Assembly (NCBI GenBank): GCA_902362875.1
Contig: CABIYF010000033.1
Location: forward strand, 1-26,894
Source: Eubacteriaceae bacterium
Lineage (GTDB): Bacteria; Bacillota; Clostridia; Lachnospirales; Lachnospiraceae
Reading direction: 5' to 3'
DNA length: 26,894 nucleotides
The notes under the pieces were generated by a model. It was not told where the DNA came from and made no database searches. It was given only the letters and a program-made list of their open reading frames with translations. Shown here piece after piece: positions 7,047 through 15,132 of this stretch; position 1 is the stretch's first letter, and each line of letters opens with the position of its first letter. Both the position numbers and the translations under genes were made by a program.

Positions 7047-8303
7047 ATGGGAAGAAGAAAAGGAGACACACCACAAAAAGCAGCATTAAGACAATTAATG
7101 CAAGGATATTTAAAGGACAATGATATCAGTGTAAAAAATGGAACAGATGTTAATGCAATCATGCGTGATATGATGTCTGTGATCCTTGAAGGTGCTCTGG
7201 ATGAAGAACTTAATGAGGAATTAGGTTATTCCAGATATGATTATCGTAATAAAGATACCAATAACAGTCGCAATGGTCATTCTGGGAAAAACATGCATAC
7301 CAGTTATGGTGATATGGAAATCGCTGTTCCTCGTGATCGTAATGGTGAATATGAGCCACGATTAATCAAAAAATATCAGAATACTGTTACCCAGGACATG
7401 GAGGAAAAGATCCTCTCCATGTATGCAAAAGGCATGACAACTGGAGATATTGAATCTCACATGAAAGAACTCTACGACATTGATATATCAGACAGTACGA
7501 TCAGCAGGATTACAGATAAGATCCTTCCGAGCGTAAAAGAATGGCAGGAAAGACCTTTGGAAGAAGTCTATGCAGTTGTTTATATGGATGCAATCCACTA
7601 TCATGTGCGAAGTGAAGGTCGAATTGTAAAACGTGCTGTTTATATCGCTCTTGGGATCAACATGGATGGTAAAAAAGAAGTTCTTGGAATGTATGTGGGA
7701 GATAATGAAAGTGCTAAATTTTGGCTTTCTATCATCAACGGGCTGAAAAATCGTGGCGTTGAAGATATCCTGATCACATGTGTGGATGGACTGACAGGAT
7801 TTCCACAGGCAATCGAAGTTGTATTTCCACAGACAGAGATACAGCAGTGCATCATTCATCAGATACGAAATACCACAAGATATGTATCTTATAAAGACAG
7901 TCGAAAAGTAATGGCTGACCTAAAGGCAGTCTATGCTGCACCAACGGAAGAGGTCGCTTTAGAGAATCTTGAAGATTTCGGAGAAAAGTGGAACTCAAAA
8001 TATCCAAAGATCTATAAATCATGGAGTGAACGCTGGGCAACACTGGCTACTTATTTTAAATATCCAGAACAGGTTAGAAAACTTATTTATACAACAAACG
8101 CCATCGAAGGATTCAATCGTCAGTTGCGAAAAGTGACAAAAAGCAAAACTGTATTTCCAACTGATGACAGCTTATTAAAAATGCTTTATCTGGCAATGAT
8201 GGACATCACAAAAAAATGGACTGGTCGCAGAAGAGACTGGAGCCAGATCCGTGCACAATTAGATATATTTTTTGAAGAACGATTAGAAAAATATATGTAT
8301 TAA
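7047..8303 (+). CDS. IS256-family (Mutator-type) DDE transposase
   Basis: 418 residues, full length for the family. The DDE triad is visible as Asp181 in VYMDAIHYHVR, Asp247 in TCVDGLTGFP and Glu354 in TTNAIEGFNRQLRK, with the family C-x2-H signature Cys268/His271 in QQCIIHQIRN between the second Asp and the Glu. The N-terminal region (1-60), including LDEELNEELGYSRYD, and the RNGHSGK segment are typical of the family's DNA-binding part. The ribosome site GGAGG lies eight bases before the ATG. IS256 transposases move by a copy-out circle pathway. No frameshift or stop is present. Confidence 0.96.
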   Translation: MGRRKGDTPQKAALRQLMQGYLKDNDISVKNGTDVNAIMRDMMSVILEGALDEELNEELGYSRYDYRNKDTNNSRNGHSGKNMHTSYGDMEIAVPRDRNGEYEPRLIKKYQNTVTQDMEEKILSMYAKGMTTGDIESHMKELYDIDISDSTISRITDKILPSVKEWQERPLEEVYAVVYMDAIHYHVRSEGRIVKRAVYIALGINMDGKKEVLGMYVGDNESAKFWLSIINGLKNRGVEDILITCVDGLTGFPQAIEVVFPQTEIQQCIIHQIRNTTRYVSYKDSRKVMADLKAVYAAPTEEVALENLEDFGEKWNSKYPKIYKSWSERWATLATYFKYPEQVRKLIYTTNAIEGFNRQLRKVTKSKTVFPTDDSLLKMLYLAMMDITKKWTGRRRDWSQIRAQLDIFFEERLEKYMY

Positions 8304-8329
8304 AAATCTGTGTTTTTAGACAGGTTTAT

Positions 8330-8357
8330 TTGACATGCCTAAAATCTTTTGTATAAT
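8330..8357 (+). promoter_or_regulatory. Outward-facing consensus promoter in the IS right end
   Basis: TTGACA (8330-8335), 16 bp, TATAAT (8352-8357), both hexamers perfect. It lies after the transposase stop and points out of the element, toward the 3' side of the convergent feoA and ClC genes. Immediately at the expected transcription start is a 14-bp hairpin (8365-8397). Confidence 0.7.
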
Positions 8358-8364
8358 GCAGATA

Positions 8365-8397
8365 AGGGCTATGAGTCAAAATTTGACTCATAACCCT
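8365..8397. repeat. Hairpin at the start point of the IS outward transcript
   Basis: AGGG-c-TATGAGTCAAA (8365-8380) and TTTGACTCATA-a-CCCT (8382-8397) are complementary apart from one C/A mismatch. No T-run follows. It would sit at the very 5' end of RNA from the promoter at 8330-8357 and could stabilise it or block outside transcription. Confidence 0.55.
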
Positions 8398-8458
8398 CAT
8401 AACTATTGATTAATCTTATATCAGTTTTTTGTGTTTACACAAAACTTGAAACAGTCTC

Positions 8459-8466
8459 TATCCTGC
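8459..8466. repeat. Right target-site duplication of the IS256-family element
   Basis: TATCCTGC directly follows the right inverted repeat and is identical to 6967-6974. Confidence 0.88.
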
Positions 8467-8712
8467 AGCTGTTTCACAATCATTTTACATTTTTTTCTTT
8501 CATCAATTGATTTTTTGCATTTATAAATAGCAAGAGATCAATCGGCTTCAAGCTTTCCTTGTGAACTCGCTTCGCTCAGACAGCACACCAAGCTTGCTGC
8601 GAACCTGTCAAAATAACGGCAAAATTCTCTAGCTGCTTTTCCAGACCATTATTTATTTTTTATCATATACAGAAAGACTTCAGTTGGCCACTCCACTCAC
8701 AAAAATCAAAAT
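8467..8712. other. Intergenic region without a recognisable gene
   Basis: This is the host sequence that continued from 6974 before the insertion. It is AT-rich except for a block at about 8550-8605 containing GAACTCGCTTCGCTCAGACA between two HindIII-like AAGCTT sites. That block has the look of a dispersed intergenic repeat, but only one copy is in this window. No coding frame or clear terminator for feoA is seen. Confidence 0.4.
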
Positions 8713-8925
8713 CTACACCTGTATACGCCCAGCAATCTCATTCCCAACAGCATATCGTTTTCCACCAACGCCGATGATCATATAATCGCTGTTCTTACAA
8801 ACGACTCGCAGTTTACTCCCCTGCTCAATTTTCAGTTCGCGGAGTTTCTCGACAACGTCAGGCAGACCAAATGCCCACTTGACGGTGCAAGTCGCTCCTT
8901 GCATGGCTTTCGTTAATGGTTGCAT
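8713..8925 (-). CDS. feoA: FeoA-family small protein
   Basis: 70 residues forming one SH3-like beta-barrel of the FeoA type: 'L..L.IEQGSKLRVVCKNSDYMIIGVGGKRYAVGNEIAGRI' shows the characteristic order of hydrophobic strand, G-x-x-(L/V), and terminal 'A..I.V'. FeoA proteins regulate or assist the FeoB ferrous iron permease. No feoB is adjacent here, so this may be an orphan FeoA-domain protein. AAGGAGGG lies four to five bases before the ATG. The gene follows the ClC gene on the same strand after 124 bp but appears to have its own promoter. Confidence 0.8.
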   Translation of the reverse strand: MQPLTKAMQGATCTVKWAFGLPDVVEKLRELKIEQGSKLRVVCKNSDYMIIGVGGKRYAVGNEIAGRIQV

Positions 8926-8965
8926 ACAATCCCTCCTTCGAACTTATTATGTACCCTTTTCTTAC

Positions 8966-8995
8966 ATTTTATTAGTCAAAAGTAAGGTTAGTCAA
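8966..8995 (-). promoter_or_regulatory. Candidate promoter of feoA
   Basis: On the minus strand TTGACT (8990-8995), 18 bp, TAAAAT (8966-8971). The sequence TTAGTCAA occurs twice on the plus strand (ending at about 8979 and 8995), overlapping the -35 and the spacer, and might be an operator half-site. A metal regulator would be a reasonable guess, but the match to known DtxR/MntR boxes is weak. Confidence 0.4.
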
Positions 8996-9049
8996 TCGCA
9001 ACATATAAAAACTGAAAAATATCTCAACTTACAGAAAATAAATAAAACA

Positions 9050-10615
9050 TTATTCAGGAATAATCTCTCCGCAGATCAGCTGAATGCTTTCGGTAACCAT
9101 TCCAAGGTAATTGTCGTCAATCAATGCAATGATCTTATCACCAGCATGGATTTGAGTACTTCCGCGAGCGATGATTTCTTCGTCGCCTCGGTTTAAGGTG
9201 ACGATCAGGCAATGTTCCGGCCATGGGATATCTTTTACAAGCTGTCCGGCTGCGATGGAGGCAGTGCCGACAGCAAAGCCGCGAAGAACCTTGTGGTCGG
9301 CTTCGTCACTTTCTTTAAATCCGTTCTTAGCCAAAATACGTCCAAGCAGACTTTCATAAATTGGCTCACTCTTTAACAGATGAGCAACCAGATAACTGAT
9401 GATACATACAACTGCCAGTGACAGAAAATGTTCAAATGTACCAGTCATCTCAGCGATCAGCAGGATTCCGGTGATCGGTGCACGTACAATGGCGGTAAAG
9501 AATCCAGCCATGGAGATCGTGATAAAGTTTACCAGATAATAGGAAGGAATTCCGCTTGCCTGTATCATAAGTGTTCCATAAATCGCACCAAGATAAGATC
9601 CAAGGATCAACATGGGAAAGAAAATTCCACCGGGAGCACCGGAACCAAAACAGAATGCGGAAAATAAAAATTTGCATACCAGTAATAATAACATTGTGGA
9701 AACCAATAAAGTATGTCCTGTGATCAGAGAAACCATGGCATGTCCGCCTGCTAAGATAGAAGGCAGAGTATAGCATACGATTCCAGATACAACAAAAGGA
9801 AAGACAATGCGGTATTTCGCAGGTATTTTCTTCATTGCACCAAAGAGATCCTGGCCTTTTAACATAATAAAATTATAAAATGCTCCACAAAGTCCAAGTA
9901 AGATTCCAAGAAGCACTAACATCCAATAATGACGTAGAGGAAGTGCAGCTTTTAAATGAAAATCAAATACTGGAGATAATCCAAAAACATTTTTTGAAAT
10001 AAAATCGGAAGTTACACATCCAGAGATAATGCAGACTAACATAGAACTGTTAAAGTTTTTCTGCAATTCTTCCAGAGAAAACATAACTCCGGCAAGTGGA
10101 GCGTTAAAGGCGGCGGCAAGACCGGCACCAGCACCGCAAGTCATCATATAACATTGTTTGGTAGGTGATTTCTTTGTTACCTTTGCAACACCTTTTGCGG
10201 CCATGGCACCGAGCTGAACGGATGGGCCTTCTCGTCCAAGAGATAAACCACCAAGAATACATAAAGTACCACCGACGATCTTAGAACAAAGAACACGATA
10301 CCAGTTCTGATTTAAATAACCTTTCATCTCTCCCTGAACCTGTGGAATACCACTTCCGGAAGCCATTCCTTCCCACGACATCAGCCATCCGACGATCAGT
10401 CCCATTATGATGAGTACAACAAACCAGACAGCAATCCAGAAAGGCTTGGATTTTGTAAATGCAATAATTGCAAATAATAGTTTTTCAGCGTTATTTAAAA
10501 GCAGACGATAAATGACAGAAACACATCCGGCAAAGATTCCAACCAGCAGTCCGTCTAGTACAAGAGAAACAGAAAATCCATGAGGATTCTCTAATAAGCT
10601 TTTCATTTGCTTCAA
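9050..10615 (-). CDS. ClC-family H+/Cl- exchange transporter with C-terminal RCK_C domain
   Basis: 521 residues from a TTG start at 10615, which has AGGAGG seven bases upstream; the in-frame ATG at 10639 has no ribosome site. Selectivity motifs are intact: GSGIP (87-91), GREGP with the gating Glu129, Glu183 in FSLEEL (equivalent to the internal proton glutamate of CLC-ec1), and GAPGGIFFP near 327-334. The Ser in GSGIP points to chloride, not fluoride. The position of CLC-ec1 Tyr445 appears to be Phe394. About ten to eleven membrane helices end near 410, followed by a TrkA-C/RCK_C domain (about 443-510). Two Glu gates argue for a proton-coupled exchanger, used for pH or chloride homeostasis. 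No partner gene is evident. Confidence 0.92.
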   Translation of the reverse strand: MKQMKSLLENPHGFSVSLVLDGLLVGIFAGCVSVIYRLLLNNAEKLLFAIIAFTKSKPFWIAVWFVVLIIMGLIVGWLMSWEGMASGSGIPQVQGEMKGYLNQNWYRVLCSKIVGGTLCILGGLSLGREGPSVQLGAMAAKGVAKVTKKSPTKQCYMMTCGAGAGLAAAFNAPLAGVMFSLEELQKNFNSSMLVCIISGCVTSDFISKNVFGLSPVFDFHLKAALPLRHYWMLVLLGILLGLCGAFYNFIMLKGQDLFGAMKKIPAKYRIVFPFVVSGIVCYTLPSILAGGHAMVSLITGHTLLVSTMLLLLVCKFLFSAFCFGSGAPGGIFFPMLILGSYLGAIYGTLMIQASGIPSYYLVNFITISMAGFFTAIVRAPITGILLIAEMTGTFEHFLSLAVVCIISYLVAHLLKSEPIYESLLGRILAKNGFKESDEADHKVLRGFAVGTASIAAGQLVKDIPWPEHCLIVTLNRGDEEIIARGSTQIHAGDKIIALIDDNYLGMVTESIQLICGEIIPE

Positions 10616-10672
10616 AATAATACCTCCTTTTCTTTTCATAGTTCATATCGAATTTTATTTTACTACAAATTA

Positions 10673-10681
10673 TGATATAAT
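10673..10681 (+). promoter_or_regulatory. Extended -10 promoter for ung operon
   Basis: TGATATAAT (10673-10681) is an extended -10 (TG-n-TATAAT). The -35 region is poor. It lies in the 96-bp divergent gap to the ClC gene and gives a leader of about 24 nt before AAAGGAGGT. Confidence 0.6.
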
Positions 10682-10711
10682 GGGAAAAGATTTTAAAAAG
10701 GAGGTCGAAAT

Positions 10712-11386
10712 ATGCCGCCAATTACGAATGACTGGGCAGATTATTTAAAAGAAGAATATAAAAAGCCATATTACAGGAAACTTTATGAGAAAGTAATGGA
10801 TGAATACCATACAAAGCTTATTTTTCCGCCAGCAGACGATATATTTAATGCTTTTCATTTTACACCAGTGAAGGACGTTAAAGTCGTGATATTAGGACAG
10901 GACCCATACCATGGAGATGGACAGGCACATGGATTATCATTTTCTGTGAAACCAGGAATCGAAGCACCGCCATCACTTGTTAATATTTATAAGGAATTAA
11001 ACGAAGACCTTGGATGCTATATTCCGAATAACGGATATTTGAAGAAGTGGGCAGATCAGGGTGTTATGATGTTGAACACAGTATTAACAGTACAGGCACA
11101 TCGAGCCAATTCACACAGAGGAATCGGGTGGGAAGAATTTACGGATGCAGCGATCCGGATATTGAATCAGCAGGATCGCCCGATCGTATTTATGCTGTGG
11201 GGACGTCCGGCACAGAGCAAGAAAGCGTTGCTTAACAATCCAAACCATCTGATTTTAGAAGCACCACATCCAAGTCCATTATCTGCATACCGTGGATTTT
11301 TTGGATGCCACCACTTCAGCAGGGCAAATGAATTCTTAAAAGAACATGGAATGGAGCCGATCGACTGGCAGATTGAGAATATTTAA
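10712..11386 (+). CDS. ung: Uracil-DNA glycosylase, family 1
   Basis: 224 residues, the standard length. The water-activating loop GQDPYHGDGQAHGLSFSV contains the catalytic Asp64, and the second motif HPSPLSAYRGF (from His186) is the leucine intercalation loop that enters the minor groove. The uracil-specificity region ('NTVLTV' and 'VFMLWG') is present. It removes uracil from DNA to start base excision repair in the cytoplasm. AAAGGAGGT precedes the ATG. It heads a plus-strand run with the HAD phosphatase (18-bp gap) and carboxypeptidase (21-bp gap), which probably share a transcript although their functions differ. Confidence 0.97.
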   Translation: MPPITNDWADYLKEEYKKPYYRKLYEKVMDEYHTKLIFPPADDIFNAFHFTPVKDVKVVILGQDPYHGDGQAHGLSFSVKPGIEAPPSLVNIYKELNEDLGCYIPNNGYLKKWADQGVMMLNTVLTVQAHRANSHRGIGWEEFTDAAIRILNQQDRPIVFMLWGRPAQSKKALLNNPNHLILEAPHPSPLSAYRGFFGCHHFSRANEFLKEHGMEPIDWQIENI

Positions 11387-11404
11387 GGGAGAAGAAAAGA
11401 GAGA

Positions 11405-12187
11405 ATGAGCAAGATAGTATTTTTTGATATTGATGGAACACTACACTATTCAGGGATTGGAATTCCTGAATCAGCGATAAAGGCAGTCAACCAGCTGATC
11501 GCAAATGGGCATAAGGCAGTGATGTGTACAGGAAGAAGCAAAGGAATGATGCCGGAAGAATATTTCCACATGGGATTTCACGGTATGATCTTAGGAGCAG
11601 GTGCCTATGTAGAATATGAAGGAAAAGTAATTCATCAGGAACTGATGTCAGAGCAGGAAGTTCAGACAGTTATCGACTGGGGAAAGAAGCAGAAAGTCGG
11701 AATTATTCTGGAAGGTGAACAACATGGATATTATGATCCGGATAATCATGATGACTATTATGTTGCAATGAAGAATAAGACAGAAGTTGACTGTGAGACA
11801 ACATTATATCCGATCAGTGAAGCAGTCGATGTTCCAAAATGGACCTATCATCATATGGACCTTAAATTAAAACCAGAGATTGAAGAGATTCTTGGACACA
11901 AATACAAAGGAACATATCATGAGCCAGTCAATTCTGTAGAATTTGTACCAATGGGAGTTAACAAAGCAAAAGGAATTGAACAAATTCTTGAATATACAGG
12001 AATCTCAAGAGACGATTCCTATGCATTTGGAGATAGTGCCAATGATATCGATATGATTCAGTATGTAAAATACGGTACAGCGATGGGCAATTCAGTACCA
12101 GAGTTACTGGAGGTCGCACCATATAAGACAGCCAGAGCAGACGAGGATGGAATCGAAAAGGGATTGAAGAAATTCGTTCTGATCTAA
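11405..12187 (+). CDS. Cof-type HAD-IIB family sugar/cofactor phosphatase
   Basis: 260 residues. HAD motif I is FFDIDGTL with nucleophile Asp8 and acid/base Asp10; motif II is CTGRS (Thr42 region); motif III Lys lies around VNKAKG (187); motif IV is FGDSANDIDMI with Asp210 and Asp214. The large insert between motifs II and III is the IIB cap that sets substrate specificity. Members hydrolyse sugar phosphates, flavin or pyridoxal phosphates; the substrate cannot be told from sequence. The start has only a modest ribosome site (GGGAGAAG). It sits between ung and the carboxypeptidase in one transcription unit. Confidence 0.9.
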   Translation: MSKIVFFDIDGTLHYSGIGIPESAIKAVNQLIANGHKAVMCTGRSKGMMPEEYFHMGFHGMILGAGAYVEYEGKVIHQELMSEQEVQTVIDWGKKQKVGIILEGEQHGYYDPDNHDDYYVAMKNKTEVDCETTLYPISEAVDVPKWTYHHMDLKLKPEIEEILGHKYKGTYHEPVNSVEFVPMGVNKAKGIEQILEYTGISRDDSYAFGDSANDIDMIQYVKYGTAMGNSVPELLEVAPYKTARADEDGIEKGLKKFVLI

Positions 12188-12208
12188 TTAAGAAAAAGGA
12201 GAGGAAGC

Positions 12209-13327
12209 ATGAAAAAGACTTTCAAAAAGATTACAGCAATGGCAGCAATGTCATTACTTGTTGCAGCACAGGTGCCGGCAGCGAACATTCTGGCAGCAGA
12301 TGGAGTAGCAACAAAAGAGAAAACAACAACAAAACAGCCGTCTATTTATGGACAGTCAGGAATCGTTATTGATGCGAAATCAGGAAAGATATTATTCCAG
12401 AAGAAGATTGACGACCGTCATTATCCAGCAAGTATCACAAAGATTTTGACCACTCTTGTGGCAATTGAGAATAATAAGGATTTATATGATGAAGTTACAT
12501 TCTCAAGTTATGCGGTAAACAGTATTGAACCAGGAAGTACACATATTGGAATTCAGGCGGGAGAGAAGATTCCATTGATCGATGTACTGAATGCGATCAT
12601 GTTAGAGTCTGCCAATGAAGCGTGTAACGGAGCAGCAGAGCATACAGCAGGAACAACGAAGAAGTTTGTAGAGTTGATGAATAAGAAAGCCAAAGAATTA
12701 GGATGTACAGGTTCTCATTTTGTAACAACAAATGGATTACATGACGATAACCATTATGTTACAGCAAGAGATATGGCAAAGATTTCAAAGGCAGCACTTG
12801 AGAATGAAACATTCCGTTACGTTGCATGCAAACCAAACTATTATATCGCACCAACGAATAAGGACAAGCATGGAAAAGAACTATGGAATCATCATAAGAT
12901 GGTAAAACGTACGATGTATGTATATGATGGAGTTGAAGGTGGAAAGACTGGATATACAACAAGAGCCGGTGGAACGCTTGTAACATTTGCAAAACGAGGA
13001 GATCAGGAACTGATCGTTGTAGATTTATGTGCACATGGATACGAATTATATGCAGACACGATCAAAATGCTGAATTATGGATTTAATAACTATAAGACAA
13101 TAGCACCATTTAAATCAATGCAAACTGTTTTACAGGATGATCAGTATGGATTCTTGTCAACAGGAAATAAATTATCACCATATAAGATTCCATTCAAACA
13201 TCTAAATGATGTGACAGTGATGTTAGAAAAAAAACAATCTGCTTCCAATCTTACATATAAATGCGAAGGAAGCAAATATACTGTAAGTTATAATGGAAAG
13301 CAGATTGGGTCTGTACAATTAAAATAA
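12209..13327 (+). CDS. D-alanyl-D-alanine carboxypeptidase (penicillin-binding protein 5/DacF type)
   Basis: 372 residues. An N-terminal signal peptide (basic start, hydrophobic core about 8-24, cleavage after ILAA-like residues near 30) exports it. Active-site motifs are SITK (nucleophile Ser75, Lys78), SAN (Ser134-Asn136) and KTG (246-248), the peptidase S11 set. It trims the terminal D-Ala of peptidoglycan pentapeptides. After the catalytic domain comes a C-terminal beta-rich segment (about 300-372). No clear terminal amphipathic anchor helix is seen. The gene ends only two base pairs from the stop of the convergent lipid kinase gene, with no terminator between them. Confidence 0.93.
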   Translation: MKKTFKKITAMAAMSLLVAAQVPAANILAADGVATKEKTTTKQPSIYGQSGIVIDAKSGKILFQKKIDDRHYPASITKILTTLVAIENNKDLYDEVTFSSYAVNSIEPGSTHIGIQAGEKIPLIDVLNAIMLESANEACNGAAEHTAGTTKKFVELMNKKAKELGCTGSHFVTTNGLHDDNHYVTARDMAKISKAALENETFRYVACKPNYYIAPTNKDKHGKELWNHHKMVKRTMYVYDGVEGGKTGYTTRAGGTLVTFAKRGDQELIVVDLCAHGYELYADTIKMLNYGFNNYKTIAPFKSMQTVLQDDQYGFLSTGNKLSPYKIPFKHLNDVTVMLEKKQSASNLTYKCEGSKYTVSYNGKQIGSVQLK

Positions 13328-13329
13328 TA

Positions 13330-14247
13330 TTAATTTGTCTGACGTAAGATGATAAGATTGAGGGCTTCTGGTACGATAGAGATATCAACCGGGAGTCCTT
13401 CTTCTAATATTTCACCATCGTAGTCAATCGCAATCTCCGCTGTCTTCTCTGTTGGAAGTACAGATAAAGATTTGGTCTGGAAATATTCAATGGAAGGATG
13501 CTTAGGATGTTCTCCCTGGAATAATTTAAAAATAAGATCTGGTGCTTCTGTAAGGAGCGCCATTTTTTTGATGATCATAACATCTAAATATCCATCAGAA
13601 ACAGATGCAAGAGGAGCAGCATCAGGGAAGCCGCCGACACTCTTAGAATTTGCTACTAAAAAGAGCATGATATCTTCGGTTCCATTAAATTCCTTACTGT
13701 TAAATGTAAGAGTCATATTCTGTGACAACTGTTTTGGAAATTCTTTTACCCCTTCGAGATAATATGCCATCTTACCAAGAACGGCCTTTTTATCTTTCGG
13801 AACTTTGTATGCAATATCAGTTAACATACCGGCAGCCAGAACGTTAATGAAGTATTCGTTATTAACACGTCCGACATCGACTTTCTTTGTCTGGAATTCT
13901 TTGATCATCTGGCAGAAACCATCGGCTGTCTGTGGAAGCTTCATATATGTAGCGAAGTCATTGACTGTACCAGCAGAAATGATCGCCATAGGAATATTAC
14001 TTTCACTTAAGATCAGACCATTTGTTACTTCGTTTAATGTACCATCACCACCAACAGATACGACAAAATCATATTCTCCTGGTTTTAATTCGGCAGCACG
14101 ATTTTTGGCATCATCTTTACCTTTGGTATAAAAAACATCAATATGAGAGCAGATCTGGTCAAGGATCAGAGTTGCCATGATATCTTTCAGCATAGATTCG
14201 ATATTTTGTTTACCAGATGATGGATTAATAATAAATAAACCTTTCAT
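13330..14247 (-). CDS. Diacylglycerol/lipid kinase (DgkB/YegS family)
   Basis: 305 residues. The N-terminal nucleotide-binding domain starts MKGLFIINPSSGK and carries the signature GGDGTLNEV (66-74), the ATP site of the DAGK catalytic family. The C-terminal beta-sandwich domain includes FPDAAPLASVSDGYLDVMII. In Firmicutes such proteins recycle diacylglycerol released by lipoteichoic acid synthesis, though some have other lipid substrates. AAGGAGGAA precedes the ATG. The start is only 25 bp beyond the terminator hairpin that follows tRNA-Arg on the same strand, so expression may depend on read-through from the tRNA promoter. Confidence 0.92.
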   Translation of the reverse strand: MKGLFIINPSSGKQNIESMLKDIMATLILDQICSHIDVFYTKGKDDAKNRAAELKPGEYDFVVSVGGDGTLNEVTNGLILSESNIPMAIISAGTVNDFATYMKLPQTADGFCQMIKEFQTKKVDVGRVNNEYFINVLAAGMLTDIAYKVPKDKKAVLGKMAYYLEGVKEFPKQLSQNMTLTFNSKEFNGTEDIMLFLVANSKSVGGFPDAAPLASVSDGYLDVMIIKKMALLTEAPDLIFKLFQGEHPKHPSIEYFQTKSLSVLPTEKTAEIAIDYDGEILEEGLPVDISIVPEALNLIILRQTN

Positions 14248-14272
14248 GAGATTCCTCCTTAATAAACATAAA

Positions 14273-14303
14273 GTGCCGGAAATGATGTATATAACTCCGG
14301 CAC
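14273..14303 (-). terminator. Terminator or attenuator after tRNA-Arg
   Basis: GTGCCGGA and TCCGGCAC form an 8-bp perfect stem. On the minus strand the following tract is TTTATGTTTATT, a weak U-run, so read-through into the lipid kinase gene is plausible. Confidence 0.65.
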
Positions 14304-14309
14304 AAAAGA

Positions 14310-14383
14310 CGTTCCCGAGGTGATTCGAACACCCGGCCTACCGCTTAGGAGGCGGTCGCTCTATCCAGCTGAGCTACGGAAAC
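14310..14383 (-). tRNA. tRNA-Arg (anticodon CCT)
   Basis: On the minus strand an acceptor stem GTTTCCG/CGGGAAC (one G-U pair) encloses a D arm (TAGCTCAGCTGGATAGAGC), an anticodon arm ACCGC-CTCCTAA-GCGGT with anticodon CCT, and a T arm GGTGTTCGAATCACC. The discriminator base is G and the CCA end is not encoded. It reads AGG codons. Confidence 0.96.
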
Positions 14384-14405
14384 AAATATATTCTCAATGG
14401 AATCT

Positions 14406-14434
14406 ATTTTACAGATTCTTAACGAAAATGTCAA
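14406..14434 (-). promoter_or_regulatory. Promoter of tRNA-Arg
   Basis: On the minus strand TTGACA (14429-14434), 17 bp, TAAAAT (14406-14411). It would start transcription just before the mature tRNA. The -10 is flanked by GAATCT and AGATTC, an inverted repeat of unclear meaning. Confidence 0.8.
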
Positions 14435-14471
14435 TCGAAAAAGGGAAAGAAATACCGTAGTCAGTGACGGG

Positions 14472-14500
14472 TTGACTTTTTATCACTTTTTCTATAAAGT
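14472..14500 (+). promoter_or_regulatory. Candidate promoter of the DJ-1/DUF1189 pair
   Basis: TTGACT (14472-14477), 17 bp, TAAAGT (14495-14500). It diverges from the tRNA promoter and leaves a leader of about 65 nt. Confidence 0.5.
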
Positions 14501-14571
14501 TATTATAATAAAGAAGAGGAAGAAAAACAATATTGTGATACATAATATGAGTTAATAAAGGAGAAAAGATT

Positions 14572-15126
14572 ATGATGGGCAAAGTATTTGTATTTTTGGC
14601 AGATGGATTTGAAGAAATCGAAGGACTGACAGTTGTAGATATGCTGCGTCGTGCAGAGATTCCGACAGTGACAGTATCTATCGGGAATTCAAAGATGATC
14701 ACAGGAGCACACCGCATTGAAGTGGAAGCAGACATTATGTTCCACGAAGTGATCGAAGCGGAAGGGGCAATGTATGTACTTCCTGGTGGAATGCCTGGAA
14801 CAATTCATTTAAGAGAGCATGAAGGACTGGGTAACATTCTGAAAAAGGCTTATAAGAACGACAAATATCTGGCAGCGATCTGTGCAGCACCAACAGTTCT
14901 TGAACAATATGGAATGTTAGAAGGAAGAAAAGCAACTTCATATCCTGCGATGGAAGAAGAACTAAAATCAGCAGACTATCAGACCGATAAAGTTGTTGTA
15001 GACGGCAAGATCATCACAAGCCGTGGAATGGGAACAGCGATTGAATTTGCAGCAAAACTTGTAGAAGTGTTAAAGGGAACAAAAGAAAAGGACGAATTAC
15101 TGGAAAGTATCGTATATGGGGAATAG
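14572..15126 (+). CDS. DJ-1/PfpI (YajL/ThiJ) family protein
   Basis: 184 residues, a single DJ-1/PfpI domain of family length. FLADGFEEIE carries the conserved acidic residue (Glu15 region). The nucleophile elbow is AAICAAPTVL with Cys104. YVLPGGMPG is the glycine-rich loop and TSRGMGTAIEFA the C-terminal signature. Relatives act as stress chaperones or protein deglycases, a debated activity; the physiological role here is unknown. GGAG lies about nine bases before the first ATG; a second ATG at 14575 is equally possible. The following gene begins six bases after its stop, so the two are probably co-transcribed. Confidence 0.92.
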   Translation: MMGKVFVFLADGFEEIEGLTVVDMLRRAEIPTVTVSIGNSKMITGAHRIEVEADIMFHEVIEAEGAMYVLPGGMPGTIHLREHEGLGNILKKAYKNDKYLAAICAAPTVLEQYGMLEGRKATSYPAMEEELKSADYQTDKVVVDGKIITSRGMGTAIEFAAKLVEVLKGTKEKDELLESIVYGE

Positions 15127-15132
15127 AAACTT

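Larger units (their letters stand above)
6975..8458 (+). mobile_element. Complete IS256-family insertion sequence, 1484 bp
   Basis: The left end (6975-7000) and the right end (8433-8458, complement) match at 19 of 26 positions and share the inner block TTTGTGTAAAC. An identical 8-bp duplication, TATCCTGC, flanks both ends. The element contains one intact transposase and near its right end a perfect outward promoter. Intact ends, duplication and gene suggest a recent and possibly still active insertion. Confidence 0.93.
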
